Below are positions 11,864-23,079 of a DNA stretch of 64,000 nt, piece after piece. Position 1 is the first letter of the stretch. Each line of letters opens with the position of its first letter. Below the pieces are notes generated by a model. That model made no database searches and was not told the DNA's origin. It saw only the letters and a program-made list of their open reading frames with translations. Source of the DNA: Roridomyces roridus (taxonomy: Eukaryota > Basidiomycota > Agaricomycetes > Agaricales > Mycenaceae); NCBI GenBank assembly GCA_029378245.1, contig JARKIF010000052.1, positions 62,001 through 126,000 on the forward strand. The letters are read 5' to 3'. A program made the translations under genes and the position numbers.

Positions 11864-12744
11864 GCGGCGATTCTCAACACTACTACTCTGACGAAATGGG
11901 CTACACACCATATCGCCCATGCTCCTTGATTCTAATCCTTTTTTTTTACAGTTTTATACGGAGAAACTTGGAGGTTCAATTGTGAGGTTCACATCTACCA
12001 TTCCAGTTACTGTCGTCGGTGGAAATCATGGTGATGTGTGTTCCGCAATGCCTGGTTGGGCTTTCGTTCCTCATCGGTGATACTATTCTTTCCCTGAGGT
12101 CTCCGCATGCTTAGTATTTTCAAGCTCCCCACACAAGGACTCGTACTGCCATGCAAAGCATTGGCCTCAAAGCCCACGTTTCTTGGACGATTGCGAAACA
12201 GTTCAATTCTGACATGTTGGCAAGCCCGCGCCGCTAGTCGATTCGAATCTGTGTGCGGGATGCTGCATGTAGGGCGCTCGATAAGAGTGGATAAAAACGG
12301 GAATCTCAGCACGAGAGTGACGTCAGATATTGACCGTTCAACGGGTTCAACGCTTCCAACGATCGGCACCGAAATTTTGCAAGGCACTATCGTCTCACCA
12401 CATGAACACCAAGGAGAGCTGGGAGCGCCCGGGCCGAAAGCAACGGATACTACTTATCTACAGCTCACATCCGTCTCAAGCGATATAATTGGCTGGTGGC
12501 GAATACGTGCGGCTCGCCTTTACGGTGACCCATCAGCGCTCAGCATTAGCGCGGGGTTATTAATATTATGAGACTTGGCAGGGCGTGGTCACCGTACAAG
12601 GAAGAGAAAGGGCGCATTGGGTCTCCTGCGACCTTCATTGAGTGTGTGCGTTATTCGTGAGGCAGAGACGCCTCTCCGGCCCTCCAAAATTATTTTTTCT
12701 CCTAATCGAAGTTCAAAAAGCTTTACCTTGGCTGAATTCGCCGA

Positions 12745-12822
12745 ACGACCCACGCCTGAATCGAACTGGCTGCCTATTTCAAGGTATTGCACGCAGGTGC
12801 GGACCATCGTACTTAGGTCTTT
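12745..12822 (-). repeat. tRNA-like repeat unit A
   Basis: On the minus strand this 78-nt unit begins AAAGACC, contains GATGGTCCGCACCTGC and a B-box-like AGTTCGATTC, and ends GGGTCGTT. The ends can pair at 6 of 7 positions, as in a tRNA acceptor stem. No normal D arm could be drawn, so it is a tRNA-derived or tRNA-mimicking repeat, not a functional tRNA. Confidence 0.35.
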
Positions 12823-12912
12823 ATTTCATCCAACCAGTTGCACCGGCCTAACACCGCTCGCTCGAAGAAGCGGGCGCTCTCTTGCAACTATTACCAAAAA
12901 TGGAGGAGATTC

Positions 12913-13013
12913 AAAGACCTGGCCTGAATCGAACAGGCGCTAATTACTGTTACATAAGTCGATTTTCAAGCGCCTCTAATTACATGCAGGTGCGGACCAT
13001 CGCCTAGGTCTTT
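12913..13013 (-). repeat. tRNA-like repeat unit B
   Basis: This is a related unit of 101 nt. Its ends are a perfect 8-bp inverted repeat (AAAGACCT and AGGTCTTT). It shares GATGGTCCGCACCTGC with unit A and has a perfect 5-bp T-arm-like hairpin, GCCTG-TTCGATT-CAGGC. The middle is longer and internally duplicated (two ATGTAA...TAATTAG segments). Confidence 0.4.
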
Positions 13014-13654
13014 CTATTCTCACATCAATCGCCGGTTGAGAACATTTCCCTTCTCATCCACAACGAGCCGCACAGGCTGAGGCGGAGCGGTTCAACCCAT
13101 ATGCAAGCAGGCAACATTCTTGCTTCTCAATCGATGGCAGTTGAATGGGATTTGCTTGGTTCAAAAACACATTCAATGCTTCTCAGAACCTATTACTCAC
13201 ACCTGAATCGAACAGACTGCCTACGGCTGCTTCTGAATCCTCAAATAAGTAATATGTACTTGATGCTTAATGTCTTGAGTTGAGCACAAGTACAGAACTC
13301 CGCCATGGATCTTTGCCTCAAACTGATTTAACAAGGTGTTAACACGAGCTACGCACGAGATTCGACCCTGGTTCGCCTGTGGCAAAATTTACAGAACTCA
13401 AGACCCTATGAACCGCTCCTGGATCGAACAGGCAACCCGCGATTCAGGCGGTGCAAGCGCGGGCCCGGGGAGCCGACATGGATTTCATTCAATGGCGGCG
13501 CTTTTGAGGGACAAACGCTCGGCATGGCTATCCGAAAATCGAGCCGTCGAAAGCTCGATTCTGATTCTGAATACATAACCAGACAGTCTTTTGACGATCC
13601 ATTTTTATAATGTACAGGTTGTGGGCCTCCCGCCCAATTATCTATCACACAATA

Positions 13655-15466
13655 TCATAACGGCGGCTCAACTTCCTCCGCCCCCGTCCTCCGAGTGTCC
13701 GCATCCGCGCCCTCTCGCCCGCGCTCACCCTCCCTCTCCCCAGCAGTATTGTCAACCGAACCGATGACCCGAAATACAGCCAAACTATGCAACCCTGCCT
13801 CTACCTCATCGTCATCCAGCTGCCCATGCCCCTGCCGTGCTGTTTCGTGGAGGTTGAGCATGAGGCGGCACATCATCGTTACCGACATGCTGGAAGGTAT
13901 TAGTTTTAGGACATATCGCGGCGAGAGGGCGATACTCACCTGCTAGCAAAGGTAGACAACGACCCGCTCAGAACCGGCTATTATGCAATCCAATCGTCGT
14001 AAGTTGCCAATCTCCCTTGGACGAATTGAATATATCTAGTTTACGTACCCCACCAAGCTGGATGGCGCATCAACATCAAGGGATGGGTGGGCATGAGAAT
14101 CGTGAGGGAGACGCACATAAAAAGTGACGATATTGCACAAATTCGCCAACGCCATCGCGCTACAACCCAGTTTTGGCTGAAACCTAAAATTTGAGAGAAA
14201 CTGACGCACCCGAAATACATCGCACCTGCCCGCCATTCAATCATCCGTCAGCCAGAAACACGATCAACGCACCATCCCGCAACATAAGCGTATGAATCGG
14301 CATCCTCATCTCGATACCCCGCCCCCTCCAGCTGCCGCACTCCGAATACGTCTTGTACACCGTGAACCCAAACATTAGCGAATCAAAGACGAAGAGGGAT
14401 TCCCAAGCGAATGCGAGGTCTGCAAACGCGGTCGAGTGTCGTGAGTTTGGGTGGAGTGAGTGAGGAACTATGGAAACGCACGGTACTGGCTGACAATAGA
14501 GGATAACGTCAGTTGCGACGAGCCTAACGGAAAGACGGGCCACGGCGCCCGCTGACCTCAATCTCGTCAATATAGTCGCACAGCCAGGGTACCCTGTAAT
14601 TGGTTCCGTGTGTTGACTGAATTCAGCTTGGATGGACCACTATATATGTATTGTCGTTGGTGTTGAGTTCTGGGCTGAGGAGAGAGACGCACCAGTAAGG
14701 CAGAAAGCAGGCCGAGGGAAATAAGGATGAGCACAGCGAGGATGCGGTAGCTGCGACCGTAGAGCGCGTAGACACGGACCAGCATTACGACTGGGCGGTC
14801 GGTTAAGTGGGGGGATAGATGTAAAATCAACGGTGAGCGGCGTCATAAGCGAGACGGAACGGGAACACACACCCGAGACGAGGAGCTGCGTGCCTATGAG
14901 GATGATTTGGTGGACGACATGGAAGGCGTAGCACCTGTGTTGCCAGTGGGTGAGTGCGTATGTATGCATATCGCAATGAGAGGGCTCAGACAACTGCAAA
15001 TCCAGTTAGTCTGGACGCGGGGGCCGAATCCGACTCGAAACGCACTTTCTCGGGAATAAAAAAGAACGTAAAGACAGTCAAGGAGAGACCGCCGAGTCCC
15101 AGGTACCTCACGGCTAGAAACAAAAGCGTCGATGACCCCGCGCGTCTCCACATGAGATTCATCTCGCTGTCTGCGAGTATGTCGGGTTCTGAATGGCACA
15201 TGCAGACGACAGCTTGACGCACCTAGTGTAATGAGATAGTCCCAATACAACACCGCTGAAGTGGAATGAGCGAAAGAATCCAAACAGGCAAGGGCGGCCG
15301 CAGTACAGATACTCATGAGGTGGAGAGAGAGTTGGGCGCGGCTGCTCGACCGTGAGTGCCTCTGGATCCATCGTGTTGGGCGTAGAGGACGTACATTTCG
15401 GTGGCCTGCTGTGGGGTCGCATCTCCCATGCGACGACGATGAAGGCAAGATGAAGGTCAGAGTCAA
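13655..15466 (-). CDS. DUF6533 seven-helix membrane protein (copy A)
   Basis: Recognisable exons on the minus strand, in order: a first helix ending SAVLYWDYLITLG; DSEMNLMWRRAGSSTLLFLA with VRYLGLGG and a hydrophobic stretch; CYAFHVVHQIILIGTQLLVS; VVMLVRVYALYGRSYRILAV; AFAWESLFVFDSLMFGFTVY through PIHTLMLRDGALI; a short MALANLCNIVTFY exon; and SMSVTMMCRLMLNLHETAR with a charged tail, stop at 13655. These match the basidiomycete DUF6533 family of multi-span membrane proteins, whose function is unknown. The start is uncertain: the frame opens at 15466, but a later in-frame ATG near 15315 lies closer to the first helix. It is divergent from copy B. Confidence 0.7.
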
Positions 15467-16224
15467 GTCGGGCGATCAGAAAATGATCGGAGCTTTTGAT
15501 TTGAAATTGGTGTTGACGTCACACCAATGTACACAGAAATATTCTCCGAGGTTATTTGCAAAATGCGTTCACTATAGCAGTCGAATCTCGCGGGGAGTAG
15601 GTATTCCAAAAATTTGGGGGTCTGAGGCAAAAACGGATACTTACACTGCCATCTTATCTGAGGCTGAGCGGCTGTTATCTCATTGTCTAACAGCTTTGGA
15701 ACAGCTTCGAATCTAACCTTGCAGCCAATCCGGGTTCAAGGTCAAGAGATTATTGGTGTAGAATATCAGCACCCCAGAACAAAGCCACAGCCGATCTGCC
15801 ACAAAGCCGCTGCTTCACTTGGTGCCTGTAATGTCCCGTGTGCAGCATCCAAGCAGCATTTCCGGATCCCGAGTGTCTTTTTTCAGGTACATATCCCTCC
15901 TCAAATCTCAACTCTCAATGCCGAAATGACGATGCCGCAGCTCATCACTGATCGCCGTGCTGCCAGAACTCAATCACAATGTAAGCATCAACAAGTAAAC
16001 TCCCTCTTGCAAGTTGCGATCAACGCTCATGATTGACTAATCGACCGGTACCCTTGATTCTCCGTCCATTGACTTCCAAGACAGATAGGGACCTGGAAGC
16101 GGTGGACGGTGGCAAAACGCCTTCCGCTTGTCAATGGCATCGAGGCCGCTGCAAGCGCCGAGGGCCCGGGGCACATAAGTAAATGCACCACTCCCGCCAT
16201 GCGCACTGAGCCCTCCCCCCTCAG
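15467..16224. other. Divergent intergenic region between two DUF6533 genes
   Basis: About 760 bases separate copy A (minus) from copy B (plus) and should contain both promoters. No convincing gene, RNA or repeat was seen. Confidence 0.4.
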
Positions 16225-18046
16225 ATGGCCATCTTCCAAGTCTACGAATTCGCCTTTGTCTGCTGCTCCATCGCGTCTGTCGCACTCCTCGTCTGGGACC
16301 ACGTCATCACCTTTGGCGCCGAGGTGCAAAATGTGTGGCCCTCCCGCCCCTCCACCGGCGGGACCGCAAATTCAAAACCTGGACGCAAGCTGTCAGGCGC
16401 CACAGTGCTGTATGCTCTCCTTCGTTATGGGACGCTCTTCGAGAAGATCACGGTATTGTTGCTGGCTTCGTCGTACTTCACACCGAGGGTGCGTTCGTGT
16501 GTTTTTCTACATCAGGCCAGGAGGTGATGAGAACCATTTACAGGGATGCAATATCGCCGTTCGCGTTCAGATATTCCCTATGCTACTTCGCACTGTTGGT
16601 TTCGGCTGTGGGTATCGATTCCGAGCCCGAGTCTCCCGCAGAGCTGACGCGAGCGCTCCAGTATTTTCCTCCCTCCGCGTCCTCGCCCTCTCGCAGATGA
16701 ACTACCCGCTGGCAGGACTCGTGTTCCTACTATGCATACCGTCTGCCATCGTGCCTTCCGTGCGTCAAACTCCTCTTGTGCGAAATGAATACTTGATTGA
16801 CAGAGATTTCCAGTATGTTTACTCACACCAGACTGCCACCGCCGTAAATATCTACGGGTGTCAATTGGCGTATACGGCATCCCCAGTGGTGCATGATCGA
16901 CGTGTGCGTTTGCCTGCCTCCTACGTCTTCTCGAATCCCCAACTCACCTCATACCAGACGTCGTTCTCTCCCAACAGATTCGCGATCCAGAGTAAACGCT
17001 AAAACCCCCAACCAGTGCGCATCGCGGGAATCATTGCCGATCTCCTCTCGGAAACGCTCGTCATCCTCGTCACCCTCAACCGGACGCTTGGGATCCTGCA
17101 CACCGGGTTATCCGAGAAGGGGAAGAAGCAGAAACCCACTCTTTCCTGGCTGCTACTCAGAGATGGTGAGTATTTGGCGGTGCCGTTTGTATGAGTCTGA
17201 CGGTTTTGTAGGGACGATTTACTTCATGTGTGTATATATCCCAAGGGCGGTTACTTGTATCTAACGACAACCAGAGCCCTCCTCACCCTCTCGTTGGCAG
17301 ACATGTTGGTCTTGATCGTGCGTCTCCATCCGCAGATCTACCCCTCCTTGCAACTAACGTCTCCGTACTCTAGTTTGATCACGTCGTAAGTCATTGTCCA
17401 ACCAAAAAAAGGCAAACAATTGACTCACACCCAGCCCGAATTCGCCACACGGTACGACTATTGGGTCGTCCCATACTACACGCCTGTGTACGTATCCCTC
17501 TCCCCGTCTACCACCAGTGCTCATGCATGATCACGATTCCGACAGCTTCCGCACAATAATAATCTGCCGCTTCATGCTCATGCTGCGCGAAGTCTACTTT
17601 GCCGACCTCCGTATCGGTAGTAGCGCCAACGCCAACGAAGGCAGTGGAGTGGGAACGTCAGACGACGGACAGTCGATGCATTTTCGTGTAAGTGGCACGG
17701 GCACGTTTGCGTCGAGGGTGATTGGGAGCATGGGCGGTGCGGTTGACGCGAGTCAGTTCGACGGGGATGAATATGATTTTGAAGATGAGGATTTTGAAGA
17801 GGGGGAGGGGCTGGGAGGACACGGTGGGGCGGGAGCAGGAGGCGAGCAGGAGCAGGAGGCGAGCAGGAGCAGAGCGGTGTGATGTACGCCGCTGATCCGC
17901 TTGCTGCTGGGTTGAGGAGTATTCTTCGGTCTGAGCAGGCTACGGCGGTCGAGAACGGGGAGGTGGTCCAGGAGTTGGAGCTGGCGATGAGCGATTTGTC
18001 GTCGTCGCCGCCGACGACGCCTTCTGCTGTGGACACTGTAGTTTAG
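16225..18046 (+). CDS. DUF6533 membrane protein (copy B), with a frameshifted C-terminal tail
   Basis: The first exon has FVCCSIASVALLVWDHVITF (DUF6533 signature) and VLYALLRYGTLFEKITVLLL. Later exons give VFSSLRVLALSQMNYPLAGL, VRIAGIIADLLSETLVILVT, LSWLLLRDGTIYF, ALLTLSLADMLVLI and TIIICRFMLMLREVYFADL, the usual order of helices in this family. After the last helix the Gly/Asp/Glu-rich tail reads to a TGA at 17880-17882. A 17-bp tandem duplication (17838-17871) causes this. Another frame continues without interruption from the ATG overlapping that stop to a TAG at 18044-18046 and codes for 54 residues with clear coding character. The allele shown therefore makes a tail about 45 residues shorter than the uninterrupted form. 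Confidence 0.62.
17838..17871 (+). repeat. 17-bp tandem duplication causing a frameshift
   Basis: GGAGGCGAGCAGGAGCA occurs twice in direct succession (17838-17854 and 17855-17871) in the tail of copy B. Because 17 is not a multiple of three, the second copy shifts the frame, leading to the TGA at 17880. Reading with one copy links the Gly/Glu/Gln-rich tail to the open frame that ends at 18046. Confidence 0.85.
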
Positions 18047-18860
18047 TGCAGGTGGGCTCCGCTGTGTAATTTATGCCATTGCTACTCATGCTCATCTACT
18101 CTACCCATAGCGCCACAAGTGTCGGTTCCCTGCCCTGATAGACATCTTGTAGACATCAGTCAATTTGGATTCCCGGCCTTATGGGTGGCCTGAAAACACG
18201 GCGGACATCAGCTGCATACGTATGCGAAGATGTAAATTTGTGCCGTTACTACTCATGCCCATGTATTCCAGTCGACTCGAATCTGGCTCCCACGACTCGC
18301 CAATCTGAGCTCTAATTACTTGCGAGCTGGGCAGTATGGTAAAATCTTGTGGGCAATTGATGCCTCGGCCCAACTTGGCCCGACGCCGTTTCGGAAAAGT
18401 ACCGTCATCCCAAAGCTGCGCATATATATCGCAAAAAGTGCATAGATTATTGAAGGCTCGCATTACATTGACATGAGGAATTGACTGAACCGAAAAGCCC
18501 CTGAACAAAGTTGCCTCGCAGCCGCCCGGAATACTTGAACATCTCACGGTTATTCGCGCTGGCCTCGTTGGCGCGTTGTGTTCAGGTGGTCTGAATAATG
18601 CCCAAATTCCATCATGTAACCACCGGTCTGCAATGCATAACCGGAGTCTGTAGCTAAATTCCTGAGAAATAGAAGCACGCGTTCCTTGTGTATGTGGGTA
18701 CATGTACGATTTTGCCTATCATTATCCGGGTGTGTCCTACGGAGTCTGGGGTGGAAAAACTCGTCTTTTTCTTCTGCTTTCCCCCCTCCTCGATGACCCC
18801 CGCAGATGCGAGTCAAGACGCCTCAGGACTGTGGGTCCCTATTTTCAATCAATGAGAGCC
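18047..18860. other. Intergenic region between DUF6533 copies B and C
   Basis: No gene was recognised. A segment near 18068-18105 (TGCTACTCATGCTCAT) recurs in diverged form near 18236-18272 (TACTACTCATGCCCAT), suggesting a local duplication of about 40 bp. Confidence 0.4.
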
Positions 18861-18915
18861 TTTTGATGTCTATTCAACAGACTGCTCCTCGACTATTTGC
18901 ATCTCCTCGGAATCA

Positions 18916-20233
18916 GTGTGTACGCATATCTCCACTCTTCCGCCCTCTGAAGCCCCGGGACTTTCAGCGATCTTGTTCTGGGATCACATCATCACCCTCG
19001 GTGAGTACTTGAGTATTCAATCGCGTGTTGGCGGCCGCCTGAGAATTTTCAGACAACGAGATCAAGTCCCTCTGGACTCGAAGGGGGAAACACTCTCTAA
19101 GCGGGTACTGGTTCTTCGTCAACCGAACGTTCGCATTCACGACGGGCGTTGCCGTGGCCGGATTTCCATTTTTCGGATTTGGGTACGAGGTGCGCACTGC
19201 CTTTCAAAGTTTCACCAGGGGAGAGAGCGTCCAACTGAAACGAACGCGCAGACATGTCGAAACTACAGCTTGTTCCGAGAATTTGCGCTCGTGGTGAGCC
19301 AGGCTATAACAGGAGGTGCGTCTGCTCCACATTTGTCCAAATTCTGGGATTTTAACCCAGGCAGTCATCATGATAGTTCGGGTGTACGCGCTCTACGGGA
19401 GAGATAAACGCATCCTTTGGTTCCTTTTGGGAGTGGGTGGATGTGTTGTTGGCGTCAGTGTGGTACGTTTTGTCACTTGCACCGAAGGAATACAAATGAA
19501 TGCGACAAGTGGTCTGCAACCGCCGGGCAAACAGGGAGCCGCGCCGAACTCGAGGGAGGGTGTCATTTTGATTTGAATACGGCTGCGTGCGTCTTGAAAG
19601 TTGAATATATATCTGGGCTGTTGAACTAATGGAAGATTGAAAGTGCCCATCGCTTGGCCGGCTCATGGGAGTCCCTCTTCGCATTCGACCTCCCCGTCTT
19701 CGGAATGACGCTGCGTATCGCGAGAAAACAGAGTTTGGCTGGCATGAACCTACATCGGCTCATCGTTCGAGATGGTAAGTTTGCGTCGTTGGTCGGATAC
19801 CCACTGATGGAGAGTTTAATACAGGCGCCCTGTACTTCGGGTGAGAAGAGTCTTCAATATCGCTCCAGGTAGTTGATCAATTCACGCAGGATCATGGCCC
19901 TCGCGAACCTCGTGAATATCATGACATACTACGTGAGGTTCAGTTTCAATCAGTAGTCGCCGCCGCGCTCAGAACTGGCCCTGAAGGTCGACTCCCAGTC
20001 AATCCGCCCTGGCTCCCTAACGACTTTCGCAAACTGGTGAGTGGTACATACTCCCCGCTGAGCTCACCTGATACTGGCTCTCTTGTAAAAGCATGTCTGC
20101 GACCATGACCTCACGCCTGCTATTAAACCTGCACGAAGAGGCGGACACGGGGGTCCTTACCCTCCCACCGGATCAGACCGATACCTCGATTGCCTTTGCG
20201 ACTGTTGAACAGGGGGCTGAGGAGGAGGTTTGA
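18916..20233 (+). CDS. DUF6533 seven-helix membrane protein (copy C)
   Basis: Exons in order: LSAILFWDHIITLG; NEIKSLWTRRGKHSLSGYWF with FVNRTFAFTTGVAVAGFPFF; CRNYSLFREFALVVSQAITG; AVIMIVRVYALYGRDKRILW; RLAGSWESLFAFDLPVFGMT with HRLIVRDG; a short ALYFG/IMALANLVNIMTYY pair; and MTSRLLLNLHEEADTG with an acidic tail ending at 20233. All introns are about 50 nt. The start is uncertain, because an in-frame ATG at 18916 leaves a poorly conserved N-terminus. Three family members lie head to head or in tandem over 6.6 kb. The function is unknown; the proteins are multi-span membrane proteins. Confidence 0.68.
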
Positions 20234-20476
20234 GAGATCTCAGATGTATGCCACGGTGTGTTGGTAACTCGTTATCGTATGATCATTTAACCCATCGAAC
20301 ATGCCGCGAGAGATGATGTGTGATCAGTGGCGTTTCCCACGGTTGTGATCTGTGTTGAACTTTGTCCGAGTCGCATCAAGCTCACATTCCATCGTGATTT
20401 CGAATTGCTAAAAGTAGCTATCCAGACAGAAAATAGATAAACGGAAACGAAATTTGGTAATAGCAGTTCCCCGACA

Positions 20477-21647
20477 TCAATTGCCAGATACAAATCGTCC
20501 AACAGCGTCGAACCAGCCCTGCGCCTCCTGTGCATCAAATGAGCAACTGTTCAAGTTTGAAGGCGGGGAAGATCACTCACATTCAACGCCTTGTACTTGA
20601 GAAAATCGGTAACCGCGTGTGCGAGCGTATCGTCAATCCCCCGTTCGCCGAGGTAAGTATTGAACTCCTGTTTGATCCGCTTCGGCAGCGAGTCATACTT
20701 TAGGGTTGCTTATCAGTGAATCATTCAATGACCTAAGGCAAGACCACTGATCACCTCCGGTCCCACACCCGCCTCGCGGATCTGGCGTTCGGCTTCGCCC
20801 GAATCCTGTTGAACGAGTTTCTCATCCTTGATATACGAGATCTTGAGCACGTCGAGTTTGTTCGAGGGCAGAGCGAAACATTCAAAGAGCAGTGCGCCTC
20901 TGTTGGGCTACACAATGAAAATGGATGGATATTTGTTATTTGGAGAGAGAGATACACATACCCTGGCAATGGAGATGGTGCATTCGACAGGCTCGCTCCA
21001 GTTGTCGTCGTCCGAGTCGGAATCTTCCCCGCCTGCGTCACCAGCAGCGCCTTTCTTGTCTTCATCCTCGTCCTCCTCGTCAGAGGAGTCGTCCGGCTCG
21101 AAAGGGTCGATTTCGGCCATATGGAAGTTGACACGGATTCTGCGGAGGTTGTCGGTGAGCGGTGAGCCGCGGAGCAGGAGAAACACATACATCTCATTCT
21201 GATACTTGCGGGTGAGCAAAACGCTGGCTTTACCCGGTACGTTCTCCAGCTATAGGGTTTATCAGATCCTCAAGTTCCACGGAGTTCAGAAGAAAAGATC
21301 AAACAAACCTTCCACCCCCCGTCCCTCACGAGCCGATCGACCGCCACCGGCTGCTCCGCGTTGCTCTTCGCGCGCTCAATCTCCCCTTCCTGGATCAACA
21401 GCTCTCCCAGACCGAGGTCCTTCGGACGCTTGACGAGCCCCTCGGGATTCGGGAGGGGCGCGCCGGCTTTCTTGGCGCAGGTGTTGCTGCAATAGAGGGA
21501 TGTGTAGAGGCCTGTTGCGGGAGATGTGTAGCGGGGGGTTTTTCGGCAGTACTAGGGGGGAGATTAGCGATGGAAAACAGAGAAAGAGGGAGAGAGGAAG
21601 GGAGGAACCTTGCAGATTTTGTCGGTGGTGGTTTGATTGTCAGACAT
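20477..21647 (-). CDS. p32/Mam33-family acidic protein with an N-terminal CxxC...CxxxC zinc-binding motif
   Basis: The C-terminal ~210 residues follow the p32/Mam33/C1QBP pattern: GELLIQEGEIERAKSN, VRDGGWKLENVPGKASVLLT, RKYQNEIIRVNFHMAEIDPF, a long Asp/Glu run, ECTISIARPNRGALLFECFA, LPKRIKQEFNTYLGERGIDD and EAQGWFDAVGRFVSGN, stop at 20477. p32 proteins form acidic, ring-shaped trimers and are normally imported into mitochondria. Here the first exon (21609-21647, MSDNQTTTDKICK) joins in frame to an exon starting at 21551 (YCRKTPRYTS), giving Cys12, Cys15, Cys34 and Cys38 (CxxC-x18-CxxxC) instead of a targeting peptide. In-frame stops just upstream of 21551 force the splice. Localisation may therefore differ from classical p32. 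Confidence 0.72.
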
Positions 21648-22531
21648 GTTTGAGCGACTGGTGAATCCAAAGGTACCATTTCAGGGAGCCTTTTATAGGT
21701 CGTTGGATGTCGATTGTTCTTCTTTGGCTCAAATTTGAAATCTGAAAGCTCAACATTTTTCTTGTCCAATTGTCATCCCAAAGCGCCAGCCACCATTTCG
21801 CAGCTGTCATATTCTGGAAAGGGTGTGGTGCGGTGGTGTAGCTTTTAGCGCTCACTGGGACATTCAGTTGGCCAAATAAATTGCATGGTGACAGCGAGCA
21901 CACTGGCCCGCTGGGAATTCGAATCATCTAGCGCAACAGGAATGATGGGGGCAGCACGCGGCGTCTAGTGTGCCGCTCAAGTATTGTTCGCCTGGTTGAA
22001 CGTCCATCAAAGCGACGTCTCCACATCGACGTGAACCTGAAAAAGTTTAGTCTCGGCGTCAACTTGATTCAATTGTGTTCAAAAAATCTCTGGGACTGGC
22101 GCTCAAAATGTCGGACTATCGACAGGACGAATTTTTCGAGCGTGTGCTCAATGAAAATGCGGGATGTGGTGTGCGGCCAATGCTCAGAGGCTGAGATCAA
22201 AAGCAAAGACAAGCTACGCACAACTCAGAACCCGCCCCGAGCCAAACAGGGCATCCATGTCAGGGTCACGACCGATCATCGAATAGAACACATGCTAGCG
22301 GATCTTCAACCAGTAACTCCACTGAATGGAGCAATTGCAACAGGAACCAGGCGCTGAAATGCCCAGATACTGACAGGAGGAATTCCAACGGTACGACAGC
22401 AATACTAGCGCCATGCATTTCCATTGTCAAAATGGAGACGCCATCCCGCGCCTGCAGAGCTCAATCTGAACCAGTCGGAAATCTATAAAAGACCTGCCAC
22501 TAGAAGGAATCAAATTAAATATCTACATCCC
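21648..22531. other. Intergenic region upstream of the p32-like gene
   Basis: This is a divergent promoter region between the p32-like gene (minus) and a small gene (plus). A plus-strand open frame at 21968-22357 has no domain character and no homologue that I recognise, so I do not call it a gene. Confidence 0.4.
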
Positions 22532-22821
22532 ATGCCCCGCGTAACCGCACACTTCAAGAATCAAGGCAGACGCACCGTGCGCGTCAGCTTCGACGGCGGC
22601 GGATCGTTCGACGTCTACCCCAACCTCTCGCACGTCGTGCCTGTGTCGCGAGGCGTCGGGAAGCAGGTCACCTTTACTATCCGTGGGACGAGTGCTTATC
22701 GTTTGAGATAGTGAGTTGCAGTCTATTTCTACCCGGGGTAAGGAGGGGCTTATGCGTTGATAGTTTTTCGTTCGACAAGGAGCAGAATTTCATTTATGTG
22801 AACAAGGTTATGTCTTCTTGA
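22532..22821 (+). CDS. Small two-exon protein of 78 residues, unknown function
   Basis: Exon 1 (22532-22710) and exon 2 (22764-22821) join across a GTGAGT...GATAG intron of 53 nt in a consistent phase. The protein begins MPRVTAHFKNQGRRTVRVSF and continues with GVGKQVTFTIRGTSAYRLR and FDKEQNFIYVNK. Alternating hydrophobic and polar residues suggest an all-beta fold. There is no signal peptide or helix. A TATA-like TATAAAA lies at about 22483-22489, roughly 45 bases upstream of the ATG. I do not recognise the family. Confidence 0.5.
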
Positions 22822-23079
22822 GAGACGGGCGGGAGAACGGCTGCAGTTGATGCATTATGAGGAGTAGGGAGTGTTGAACAAAGCTTTTTACATGCATGTC
22901 TCTGCGAGTTCAGCTTTGAGAATTCGATCGTTTCCAGAAGAATGACAGAGAATAATTATATTATAATAATGCAGGTGCCTAGCCTATCCAACCATGTCTC
23001 GGTAGATTAGGTATTCGAGTACGTAGTCCTTGTGGCTCATTTTAAAGTAAAAGAATGGATGGAAATACTAATAGGACCC

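Larger units (their letters stand above)
11872..13654. other. Gene-poor region with degenerate repeats
   Basis: The longest open frame (12107-12571, plus strand) has no domain-like character. The part from about 12740 to 13470 repeatedly shows CTGAATCGAAC or GGATCGAAC, the reverse complement of a tRNA B-box-like sequence, in at least four places. It looks like decayed repeat material rather than genes. Confidence 0.4.

Noticed and set aside
12107..12571. Open frame of 154 codons
   Set aside because: No domain, no splice-linked neighbours, and it lies in repeat-rich, gene-poor DNA.
21968..22357. Open frame of 129 codons between the p32-like gene and the small gene
   Set aside because: Composition is not protein-like and no family resemblance was seen; it lies in a divergent promoter region.
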